Part shown: positions 6,041 to 11,507 of the stretch, piece by piece
How positions within the stretch are numbered: position 1 is the stretch's first letter
Layout of the letters: each line of letters opens with the position of its first letter
Source: Pseudomonadota bacterium
GTDB lineage: Bacteria > Pseudomonadota > Alphaproteobacteria > Caulobacterales > Caulobacteraceae
Assembly: GCA_023434015.1 (NCBI GenBank)
Contig: JAEYTM010000229.1
Coordinates: 1 to 11,507 of the forward strand
Direction: 5' to 3'
DNA length: 11,507 nt
Translations under genes and position numbers: made by a program
Notes under the pieces: generated by a model
Database searches by the model: none
Seen by the model: the letters and a program-made list of their open reading frames with translations, nothing else
Told to the model about the DNA's origin: nothing

Positions 6041-6973
6041 CTATCCCTGACGGGCGTCTTCCTCCAGCGCCTGTTCGACGGCCAGCGCCAGGTCGAGGGC
6101 GCGGAGCGCCTCCTCGCCCGTCACCACCGGACGCGGCGCCTGGCCGCGCACGGCCTGCAAGAACCCCTCGACGCTGGCGCCCAGCGGATCGCGGGCCGCC
6201 GGCGTGTCGGCGAAATCTGGATTCAGGGCGAAGGGCGTCGTGTTGCGGAAGGCGCGGGTCAGGAAGTCGATTTCCACCTCGCCCGAGGGATAGACCACCC
6301 GCATGGTGCGCTTGCGCTCCGGGGCCATGCGCGAGACGTCGAAGATGGCCGTGAAGCCGTCGTCGAAACTGACCTCGGTGCGGGCGACGTCCCAGCTCCC
6401 GCTGGGCCCGAAGCGGCCCTCGCCCTCGGCGGTCACCGGCTCGGCCGCCGACAGGGACAGCGCCAGGTCGAGGTCGTGAACCATCAGGTCGAGGACGGCG
6501 GAGACGTCCCGGCTGCGCTCCGACGGCGGCCCGTGGCGAAGGGCCTCCAGCAGCCTGGGCTGCTCGGGAATGTCCAGCAGGCCCATGGCGCGGAACACCA
6601 CCCGTTCCTGATGGCCGCAGGCGACGACCAGATTTCGCTCCCGGGCGGCCGCCAGCACCTTCTGGCCGTCGGCCAGGGTCGTGGCGATCGGCTTCTCCAC
6701 ATAGACGTGCCGGCCGGCGCCGAGCGCGGCCAGGGCCTGTTCAGCGTGGAAGGTCGCCGGCGAGGCGATCGTCACCACGTCCACCGCCTCCAGGAAGGCG
6801 TCGAGATCGCTGAATCCCCGTCCGCCCAGCGGCATCGCCACCGCCGCGGCGCGCTCGGGATGCGGGTCGTAGACAGCCGATAGCGTCACGCCGTCCAGAA
6901 GGGCGTACTGGCGGGCGTGATAACCGCCGAACACGCCGGCCCCGATCACGCCCCCGCGCAGAGTTTCAAGCAT
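6041..6973 (-). CDS. Gfo/Idh/MocA family NAD(P)-dependent oxidoreductase
   Basis: This 310-residue protein begins with a Rossmann motif, GVIGAGVFGGYHAR (8-21). The family EKP signature follows at 93-95 (VYVEKPIATT), and the catalytic-site motif D(L)MVHDLDL contains H166-D167. The C-terminal half matches the mixed beta-sheet domain of sugar/inositol dehydrogenases (VSFDDGFTAIFDVSR, MRVVYPSGEVEIDF). The substrate is probably a sugar or cyclitol but cannot be deduced. I chose ATG 6973 because GGAG lies 6 nt upstream and the Rossmann motif starts at residue 8. The same frame continues to 7231, but that extension would overlap the divergent reductase gene and encodes no known domain. The gene is first in a minus-strand cluster with the peroxidase (27-bp gap) and ilvD, and is divergent from 7071-8072. 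Confidence 0.9.
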   Translation of the reverse strand: MLETLRGGVIGAGVFGGYHARQYALLDGVTLSAVYDPHPERAAAVAMPLGGRGFSDLDAFLEAVDVVTIASPATFHAEQALAALGAGRHVYVEKPIATTLADGQKVLAAARERNLVVACGHQERVVFRAMGLLDIPEQPRLLEALRHGPPSERSRDVSAVLDLMVHDLDLALSLSAAEPVTAEGEGRFGPSGSWDVARTEVSFDDGFTAIFDVSRMAPERKRTMRVVYPSGEVEIDFLTRAFRNTTPFALNPDFADTPAARDPLGASVEGFLQAVRGQAPRPVVTGEEALRALDLALAVEQALEEDARQG

Positions 6974-7070
6974 CGCAAGCTCCGAACTGGCGCGAGCGCC
7001 TAGCAGGTCGCGGACCTCGACGCCACCCGAGGTCCGGCCTAAACATTCGTTTGAACCCAGGAGCGCCGCC
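6974..7070. promoter_or_regulatory. Divergent promoter region with operator-like triple half-site
   Basis: These 97 bp separate two divergent oxidoreductase genes. CGGACCTCG (7011-7019) and CGAGGTCCG (7028-7036) form a perfect 9-bp inverted repeat with an 8-nt spacer. AGGTC also occurs at 7005-7009, forming a second palindrome with GACCT at 7013-7017 around a 3-nt centre. The half-site AGGTC/GACCT therefore appears three times, with the two same-strand copies 25 bp apart start to start. This arrangement suits a dimeric repressor or activator acting on both genes. The regulator is unknown and none is encoded nearby. No strong -35/-10 pair was identified. AGGAG (7059-7063) is the ribosome binding site of the plus-strand gene. 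Confidence 0.45.
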
Positions 7071-8072
7071 ATGACCGCCGTCCGCGAGATCCGCCTGAAG
7101 AGCCGCCCCACCGGCCGGCCCACGCTCGACAACTTCGAACTGGCCGCCGTCGAGCTGGCCGATCCCCGGCCCGGCGAAGTGCAGGTGAAGAACCTCTGGA
7201 TGACCGTCGATCCGTACATGCGCGGCCGCATGAACGACGCGAAGAGCTACGCCGCGCCGTTCCAGCTGGGCCAGGCGATGGAGGGGGGCGCCGTGGGCGA
7301 GGTCGTGGCCTCCAACGATCCGGCCCTGAAGCCTGGCGACCTGGTGCAGTCGATGTTCGGCTGGCGGGAGGGCTTCAACGCGCCGGCGGGCGCGGTGCAG
7401 AAGCTCGATCCGCGCGGCCTGCCCGTGCAGGCCTTCCTCGGCGCGGCCGGCATGCCGGGCCTGACCGCCTACGCCGGCCTGCTGCGGGTCGCCGGGCTGA
7501 AGGACGGCGACGTGGTCTTCGCCTCCGGCGCGGCGGGCGCCGTGGGCTCGATGGTCTGCCAGATCGCCAAGGCCAGGGGCCATCGGGTGATCGGTTCGGC
7601 CGGGGGGCCGGAGAAGGTCGCCTTCCTCAAGGAGATCGGCGTCGACCACGCCATCGACTACAAGGCCGAGCCCGACCTCGCCAGGGCGGTGCTGGCCGGC
7701 GCGCCGGACGGCATCGACGTCTATTTCGACAATGTCGGCGGGCCTCATCTGGAAGCCGCGCTGACCGCCGCGCGGATGTTCGGCCGGTTCGCGATCTGCG
7801 GCATGATCTCGATCTACAACGCCGCCGAGCCCCAGCCCGGCCCCCGCAACCTCGCCCTGATGATCGGCAAGAACCTGCGGCTGCAGGGCTATATCGTCTC
7901 CCATCACTGGGACCTGATGCCGGACTTCATCCGCGACCTGTCCGGCTGGGTCGCCGAGGGCAAGGTCACCTGGCGCGAGACGGTGTTCGAGGGGATCGAA
8001 AAGGCGCCCGAAGCCTTCCTGGGCCTTTTCGAGGGCGAGAACCTGGGCAAGATGCTGGTGAAGCTCGCCTGA
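7071..8072 (+). CDS. NADP-dependent medium-chain reductase (PTGR/LTB4DH/CurA-like)
   Basis: This 333-residue protein lacks the zinc ligands of classical alcohol dehydrogenases and matches the prostaglandin/leukotriene B4 reductase branch of the MDR superfamily. It has an N-terminal GroES-like domain (LWMTVDPYMRGRM near 42-54; LGQAMEGGAVGEV at 66-78) and the family stretch LGAAGMPGLTAYAGL (123-137). A nucleotide-binding motif ASGAAGAVGS (151-160) follows, then a GSAGGPEKV turn typical of NADPH preference. Such enzymes reduce the C=C bond of alpha,beta-unsaturated ketones and aldehydes. E. coli CurA (YncB) is a relative acting on curcumin. The natural substrate here is unknown, but detoxification of reactive enones is a reasonable inference. 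AGGAG lies 7 nt before the ATG. A hairpin begins a few bases after the stop. Confidence 0.92.
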   Translation: MTAVREIRLKSRPTGRPTLDNFELAAVELADPRPGEVQVKNLWMTVDPYMRGRMNDAKSYAAPFQLGQAMEGGAVGEVVASNDPALKPGDLVQSMFGWREGFNAPAGAVQKLDPRGLPVQAFLGAAGMPGLTAYAGLLRVAGLKDGDVVFASGAAGAVGSMVCQIAKARGHRVIGSAGGPEKVAFLKEIGVDHAIDYKAEPDLARAVLAGAPDGIDVYFDNVGGPHLEAALTAARMFGRFAICGMISIYNAAEPQPGPRNLALMIGKNLRLQGYIVSHHWDLMPDFIRDLSGWVAEGKVTWRETVFEGIEKAPEAFLGLFEGENLGKMLVKLA

Positions 8073-8077
8073 TCGCC

Positions 8078-8103
8078 GCCGGGCATTCGTGAACGCGCCC
8101 GGC
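8078..8103. terminator. Hairpin after the MDR reductase gene
   Basis: GCCGGGC (8078-8084) and GCCCGGC (8097-8103) form a perfect 7-bp stem with a 12-nt loop that itself contains TTC-GT-GAA. It begins 6 nt after the stop codon at 8070-8072. No T-run follows. It probably ends or stabilises the upstream transcript, which would leave the next gene needing its own promoter. Confidence 0.42.
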
Positions 8104-8104
8104 A

Positions 8105-8133
8105 TTGGCCCTCGGGAGCGGACGGTCTAGAAG
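8105..8133 (+). promoter_or_regulatory. Weak candidate promoter of the DUF429-like gene
   Basis: TTGGCC (8105-8110) and TAGAAG (8128-8133) are 17 bp apart, each matching four of six sigma70 consensus positions. They lie just after the hairpin at 8078-8103 and 35 bp before the GTG start. The match is weak, and position is the main support. Confidence 0.22.
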
Positions 8134-8168
8134 CCTCCGATCCCCGCCGCCTTTCCAAGGAGCGCCCC

Positions 8169-9068
8169 GTGCCGCGCCTGTTCAGCGCCTATGTCATCGT
8201 CGACTGGAGTGCGGCCTCCAAGCCGACCACCGGTGCGGATTCGGTCTGGATCGGCGTGCTCAAGCGCGACGTGCGCTTCCGCATGACCTTCGAGAGCTAC
8301 AATCCGCCGACCCGCGCGGAGGCGGAGAAGCGGCTCAACCTGATCCTCGACGACCTGAGGAAGCGCGGCGAGCGCGCCCTGCTGGGCTTCGACTTCCCGC
8401 TCGGCTTCCCGCGCGGGCTGGCGGCCGGCCTCAACCTGCCGGGCGAGGCGCCCTGGCGCGCGGTCTGGGACCAGATCGACCGGATGGCCAAGGACAAGGC
8501 CGACAACACCAACAACCGTTTCGGGGTGGCGTCGGAGATCAACCGTCGGCTGACCGGCGGCCCCTTCCCGTTCTGGGGCTGCCCGCCGAAGGACGCCCTG
8601 ACCACCCTGCAGCCCAAGCGCACCCGCGCGCACGGGCCGCACGCCCTGCCGGAGTTCCGCCACACCGACCTGGCGGCCAAGGGCGCGGCCTCGATCTGGA
8701 AGCTCTATTACAACGGCTCGGTCGGCGGTCAGGCGATCCTCGGCATCCCGGCCGTCCGCCGCCAGAAGCTGGCCCGCGGCGAGGCGCTGAAGACCTGGCC
8801 GTTCGAGACCGGCTTCAAGGCCCTGACCGAGGCCGACCTGGACGGCGTCGAGGTGCTGGTCACCGAGGTCTATCCGTCGCTGTTCAAGGCTCCCGCCCTG
8901 CCGGGCGAGGTGAAGGATCTGACGCAAGTGCGCGCCACCGCTGAACATTTCGCGCGCCTCGACGAGGCGAACAAGCTGGACGCCCTGTTCGCGCCGCCGA
9001 AGGACGCCGCCGCCGACGCGGTCCTCGACGCCGAGCGCGAGGAAGGCTGGATCCTGGGGGCCGGATAG
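8169..9068 (+). CDS. DUF429-like protein, possible RNase H-fold nuclease
   Basis: This 299-residue protein starts at GTG 8169, chosen because AAGGAG (8157-8162) lies 6 nt upstream. Its landmarks fit DUF429, a family predicted to share the RNase H-like fold. The first strand carries an acidic residue (VIVDWSAAS, D12) and is followed by a hairpin strand (DSVWIGVLKRD). A second acid lies in LGFDFPLGFP (D75), there is an EVYPSLF motif (E233) comparable to the EVHP motif I recall for the family, and acids near the C-terminus (AADAVLDAE, D283/D287) align with the usual final catalytic aspartate. The middle (residues 100-200: TNNRFGVASEINRR, FWGCPPKDA, SIWKLYYNGSVGGQ) is conserved-looking but unfamiliar to me. 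No activity is established for this branch as far as I know. The gene may be expressed separately from the reductase 96 bp upstream. It converges with the MATE gene across a repeat. Confidence 0.85.
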   Translation: MPRLFSAYVIVDWSAASKPTTGADSVWIGVLKRDVRFRMTFESYNPPTRAEAEKRLNLILDDLRKRGERALLGFDFPLGFPRGLAAGLNLPGEAPWRAVWDQIDRMAKDKADNTNNRFGVASEINRRLTGGPFPFWGCPPKDALTTLQPKRTRAHGPHALPEFRHTDLAAKGAASIWKLYYNGSVGGQAILGIPAVRRQKLARGEALKTWPFETGFKALTEADLDGVEVLVTEVYPSLFKAPALPGEVKDLTQVRATAEHFARLDEANKLDALFAPPKDAAADAVLDAEREEGWILGAG

Positions 9069-9076
9069 AATTTTCT

Positions 9077-9123
9077 GGCGCGATCTGATCGCAAAACCGG
9101 CGTCCACTTTTGCGGATCGCGCC
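9077..9123 (-). repeat. Palindromic intergenic repeat, copy 2 (convergent junction)
   Basis: This 47-bp element has perfect 9-bp outer arms, GGCGCGATC (9077-9085) and GATCGCGCC (9115-9123). A perfect 7-bp inner pairing follows, CGCAAAA (9090-9096) with TTTTGCG (9108-9114), leaving a 4-nt TGAT bulge on the left side and an 11-nt loop. The 16-bp hairpin fills most of the 54-bp gap between two converging genes and shares its last base with the MATE stop codon (CTA on the plus strand, 9123-9125). Its reverse complement matches 2128-2173 at about 83%. Arms of this type are, from memory, abundant dispersed repeats in alphaproteobacteria. It may act as a bidirectional transcript end or stabiliser. 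Confidence 0.78.
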
Positions 9124-10478
9124 TAGATCCCCCGCCGCGCCAGCATCCAGAACCGGCCGAGCAACAGCACGGCCGAGAGGATGCTGGCCAGGATCACCGC
9201 CCAGACGATCCCGATCAGGCCCAGCCCCCGCGGGATCGCCAGCCACCAGGCCAGCGGGGCCATGATCAGGATATAGCTGGCCAGATGGGTGAAGGTCGGC
9301 AGCCAGACGTCGCCGCGCGCCCGCAGGGCCTGGGCCGCCACCACCTGCAGGGCGTCGGGGAAGAACATCAGGCAGGCCAGGGCCAGGGCCGGGGCGGCCA
9401 TGGCGATGGTCATGGGGTCGTTGGTGTAGCCGTGCGCGATCAGGCCGGCCGCCGGCCAGACCGCCAGGGTGACGACGACGCCGAACACCCCGGTGACGCC
9501 GAAGGCCACCAGACCGGCGCGGGTGACGCCGGCGGGATCGCGCGCGCCATAGGCCTTGCCGACCAGCACCGCCGCGCCGGTCGAAAGCCCCAGCGGGGCC
9601 ATGAAGACGATGGCCATGACATTGAGCACGATGGCCCAGGCGGCGACCGCCAGGCCGCCGAGCCAGCCGGCGATGATGTTCATGCTGGCGAAGGAGGCGA
9701 CCTCGAAGAAGTTGGAGGCCCCTGCCCCGTAGCCGATCCGCCGCTGCTCGATCTCGGCCGGCCGGTCGCGTTCCGGGCGGCGGAACACGCCGAGCGCCCG
9801 CGCCTCGGGCATCATGGCGATGTAGCCGAGCATCGCGACGCTCAGGAACACCCGCGCGCCGGTCGTCGCCCAGGCCGCGCCCACGGCGCCCATCGCCGGC
9901 AGGCCGAAGGTCCCGGGGACCAGCAGCAGCACCAGCCCCAGGTTGACGACATTGGCCGCCCACATCGCCCAGGCGCCCGGCCCCGGCCTGGACAGGCCCT
10001 CCAGCCAGAAGCTGGCCGTGACGCTGAGCGCATACCAGGGCAGCGACAGGCAGAAGACCAGCAGGGCGCGGCTGGCGCCGTCCGCAAGGTCGGTCTCCAG
10101 GCCGATGTTGTGCAGGAAGAGCGGGCCGACCAGCATCAGGCCGAGGGTGCAGGCCAGGCCGATCCACAGGCTGTAGCTCAGGCCCCGGCGCAGGACCGCG
10201 CCGGTCCGCTCGCGGCGGCCCTCGCCGATGGCGCGGGCGGTCATCACCTGCACCCCGGTCAGCAGGCCGATGGCCATGGTCAGGACCACGCTGGTCGGCG
10301 CCCAGGCCAGGGCGTGGTAGCCCAGCTCGCGCGCCGAATAGTGGCCGACCACCACCGCGTCGGTCAGGCCCATGGTCATGATGCCCAGGCGCGACAGCAC
10401 GACCGGCCCCGACAGCTTCAGAAGCTGGGCCAGGTCGCTGCGGACGGGAGATGGCGGATGGGCCGCGAGGCGGTCCAT
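9123..10478 (-). CDS. MATE family multidrug/Na+ efflux transporter
   Basis: This 451-residue protein is very hydrophobic, with about 12 membrane helices arranged as two similar halves, the plan of the MATE (NorM-like) family. Typical features are the N-terminal LLKLSGPVVLSRLGIMTMGL TDAVVVGHYS region (residues about 19-48), the GVQVMTARAIGEG motif in the first half and its counterpart STGAAVLVGKAYGARDP in the second. Near the C-terminal half, PDALQVVAAQALRARGD is the usual MATE motif. Such carriers expel cationic drugs or metabolites using Na+ or H+ gradients in the inner membrane, and the substrate is not deducible. The start at 10478 precedes helix 1 suitably but has no clear Shine-Dalgarno. 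The TAG stop abuts the palindromic repeat. It follows the 214-residue unknown gene by 92 bp in the same direction. Confidence 0.93.
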   Translation of the reverse strand: MDRLAAHPPSPVRSDLAQLLKLSGPVVLSRLGIMTMGLTDAVVVGHYSARELGYHALAWAPTSVVLTMAIGLLTGVQVMTARAIGEGRRERTGAVLRRGLSYSLWIGLACTLGLMLVGPLFLHNIGLETDLADGASRALLVFCLSLPWYALSVTASFWLEGLSRPGPGAWAMWAANVVNLGLVLLLVPGTFGLPAMGAVGAAWATTGARVFLSVAMLGYIAMMPEARALGVFRRPERDRPAEIEQRRIGYGAGASNFFEVASFASMNIIAGWLGGLAVAAWAIVLNVMAIVFMAPLGLSTGAAVLVGKAYGARDPAGVTRAGLVAFGVTGVFGVVVTLAVWPAAGLIAHGYTNDPMTIAMAAPALALACLMFFPDALQVVAAQALRARGDVWLPTFTHLASYILIMAPLAWWLAIPRGLGLIGIVWAVILASILSAVLLLGRFWMLARRGI

Positions 10479-10554
10479 GGGGGAACCCGGCTTTCAAAGA
10501 GGCGCGGACACTGGCGCCGCGCGTGACGGGCGGCAAGCCCATCCGTCGCCGCGC

Positions 10555-10567
10555 CGCACGGCGTGCG
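10555..10567. terminator. Small hairpin after the 214-residue unknown gene
   Basis: CGCAC (10555-10559) and GTGCG (10563-10567) pair perfectly around a 3-nt loop, 3 nt past the stop of the minus-strand gene that ends at 10571. It is short, lacks a T-run and may be chance. The rest of the 92-bp gap to the MATE start shows nothing I can name. Confidence 0.2.
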
Positions 10568-10570
10568 CGG

Positions 10571-11215
10571 TCAGCCGGTGTCGGCGGTGACCGGGAGGGC
10601 CGGATCGGGCGGCGGGGCGGCCGCCGCGCCCTGGTCTTCGTCCCCATCCGCCATCGGCGGGGCGGCGTCGAAATCGTAGAGCCGGCCGGGATCGACCCCC
10701 ACCGCCTCGCAGGCCTCGACGATCTGCCAGTCGAGATCGGCGGCGGTGAAGTCGGGCTCTCGGGCGGCGGCCTCCAGCCAGGCGTTGAGGCGATGCTGCC
10801 GCCCGGCGGCGTTGCGGTCGAAGGCCTCGTCGTCGAGCCCCTCGTTCTCCTCCTCGCAATAGATCAGCCGCTCGACCTCGACAGCCACCGCCTCGCGCCG
10901 GCGCAGGACGGCAGGCTCGGGGCGGTCGCGCCCGGCCCCGACCGCGATCCCGGCCCCGCCGCCGCGGGCGGCCTGGGCCTCGCGCTGCAGTTCATGCCGG
11001 AAGCGCGCGACCTTGAGCTCCAGGGCCAGGGTCTGGCGCACGCCGCGCGAGATGGACTGGAAGGCGCGAGAGAGGCTGGTCGCCTCCTCCGCCGTCCCGG
11101 CCGCCAGCGCCCGCTCGCGCAGGTCGCGGGCCAGCTCCAGCCCCATGCCGGCCAGCTCGGCCAGGATGCGGCCGTGGCGATCTTCCATGGGGTCGGCGGG
11201 CGCGGCGGACTGCAT
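10571..11215 (-). CDS. Uncharacterised helical protein
   Basis: The 214-residue product is not a family I can name. Residues about 10-85 are predicted helical and charged (MEDRHGRILAELAGMGLELA; the core AFQSISRGVRQTLALELKVAR resembles a motif seen in unnamed alphaproteobacterial proteins). A Gly/Ala-rich linker (85-95) precedes a second helical part (RRREAVAVEVERLIYCEEEN). A small acidic domain follows at 120-185, ending in a Pro/Asp/Ala-rich tail. No membrane segment or signal peptide is visible. The frame is closed by a TGA 12 codons upstream of ATG 11215. A second ATG at 11188 (MEDRHGRIL) is equally plausible because neither has a Shine-Dalgarno. It is co-directional with the MATE gene, 92 bp away. 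A DNA-binding or regulatory role is possible but unsupported. Confidence 0.7.
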   Translation of the reverse strand: MQSAAPADPMEDRHGRILAELAGMGLELARDLRERALAAGTAEEATSLSRAFQSISRGVRQTLALELKVARFRHELQREAQAARGGGAGIAVGAGRDRPEPAVLRRREAVAVEVERLIYCEEENEGLDDEAFDRNAAGRQHRLNAWLEAAAREPDFTAADLDWQIVEACEAVGVDPGRLYDFDAAPPMADGDEDQGAAAAPPPDPALPVTADTG

Positions 11216-11317
11216 GAACGAAAGGAGAACATGCAGATGGCGGGAGAGTCAAAATTTATCGCAAGGTTTGTGGCGTGGCGAGGGTGCGGCATTGCGCCAG
11301 GAGCGGACATTCAGTCC

Positions 11318-11349
11318 CATGCATTAACCTGACGTTCGGTGGATGCATG
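11318..11349. repeat. ATGCAT inverted repeat in the right-edge gap
   Basis: CATGCAT (11318-11324) and ATGCATG (11343-11349) are perfect 7-bp inverted arms 18 nt apart. Inside them ACC (11327-11329) can pair with GGT (11338-11340) after a 2-bp mismatch. It lies about 40 bp past the stop of the partial gene ending at 11388, so it could be that gene's 3' hairpin, an operator for the gene at 11215, or a junction mark. The rest of 11216-11387 shows no gene I can support. Confidence 0.35.
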
Positions 11350-11387
11350 CTCTAGTCATCGGGCGGTGCGAGCACACAAGATCGTCC

Positions 11388-11507
11388 TCAGGCCCGTCTC
11401 TGCTCAAGGCCATCGAGGAACTCGTCACGGGCTGCGAAGCCGCCGAGATTGAGGATCACGTTACGCAAGGCCAAGTGGGCGCAATAGACAACCGTCCGGA
11501 TGAAATC
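11388..11507 (-). CDS. C-terminal fragment of an unidentified gene (cut by window edge)
   Basis: Reading from the window edge, one frame stays open for 39 codons and stops at TGA (11388-11390). The peptide begins DFIRTVVYCAHLALRNVILN and continues to the end GLEQRRA. It looks like a real C-terminus, with two amphipathic helices and no low-complexity runs, but I cannot assign a family. GC content is about 59% by hand count, visibly lower than the neighbouring genes, so it may belong to a differently acquired segment. The frame could also be open by chance over this short length. Confidence 0.45.
   Translation of the reverse strand, partial: DFIRTVVYCAHLALRNVILNLGGFAARDEFLDGLEQRRA

Noticed and set aside
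5477..6883. 468-codon plus-strand frame across gpx and the Gfo/Idh gene
   Set aside because: It runs antisense through two well-supported genes and the ilvD leader, so it is a GC-driven shadow.
6974..7231. 86-residue N-terminal extension of the Gfo/Idh protein
   Set aside because: It overlaps the divergent reductase gene, lacks a Shine-Dalgarno and adds no domain. ATG 6973 has GGAG at proper spacing and puts the Rossmann motif at the N-terminus.
6966..8105. 379-codon minus-strand frame opposite the MDR reductase
   Set aside because: It is antisense to a gene with an intact Rossmann motif and a good ribosome binding site, and the translation is repetitive (Leu, Gly, Asp, His, Gln).
8884..10647. 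587-codon minus-strand frame overlapping the MATE gene
   Set aside because: This is a +1-type shadow of MATE, dominated by Arg, Gly and Pro. It also crosses the intergenic repeat and part of the convergent gene.
1..11507. CRISPR arrays, tandem repeats, tRNA or rRNA genes, toxin-antitoxin pairs, defence islands
   Set aside because: I saw no regularly spaced repeats, cloverleaf-like sequence, rRNA signature or paired small toxin-antitoxin genes on either strand.

Overview
The window looks like chromosomal DNA of a high-GC alphaproteobacterium. Caulobacterales (a Caulobacter or Phenylobacterium relative) is the best guess, from the style of the housekeeping proteins, the strongly GC-rich third codon positions and several GANTC (CcrM-type) sites in gaps between genes. 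This is inferred from memory of the families, not from a search. I see no rRNA or tRNA gene, CRISPR array, complete insertion sequence or phage module.

Layout, left to right. (1) Minus strand: the N-terminal part of a single-pass, probably SPOR-type, envelope protein (1-376), preceded by a dGTPase-like HD hydrolase (484-1662). (2) Divergent from it, plus strand: an ErpA/IscA-type iron-sulfur carrier (1743-2075), exonuclease III XthA (2198-2977) and a membrane-anchored protein of unknown function (3023-3646). (3) A hairpin-bearing convergent junction (3647-3703). (4) Minus-strand cluster, read right to left: a Gfo/Idh/MocA oxidoreductase (6973-6041), a Cys-type glutathione peroxidase (6013-5534) and dihydroxy-acid dehydratase IlvD (5434-3704). 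(5) Divergent from that, plus strand: a PTGR/CurA-like NADPH reductase (7071-8072) and a DUF429-like protein (8169-9068). (6) A second convergent junction filled by a palindromic repeat (9077-9123). (7) Minus strand: an uncharacterised 214-residue protein (11215-10571), then a MATE efflux protein (10478-9123). (8) A lower-GC right edge with an inverted repeat and the last 39 codons of an unidentified minus-strand gene (11507-11388).

Most genes are ordinary metabolism and maintenance: dNTP control, Fe-S assembly, base-excision repair, branched-chain amino acid synthesis, peroxide and enone detoxification, and efflux. A loose shared theme of oxidative damage and Fe-S chemistry runs through erpA, xthA, ilvD (an Fe-S enzyme), the peroxidase and the reductase. 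That theme is inference.

The most interesting signals lie between the genes. Two copies of one palindromic repeat, about 46-47 bp and about 83% identical, lie in opposite orientation at 2128-2173 and 9077-9123. They share a foldable core that shows a compensatory base-pair change. There are also an operator-like triple half-site between the two divergent oxidoreductase genes (7005-7036), a structured leader in front of ilvD (5455-5515), and an inverted repeat flanked by GANTC sites in front of the SPOR-type gene (421-453). I found no clear evidence for a new defence or biosynthetic system. No stretch of 300 bases lacks a gene.
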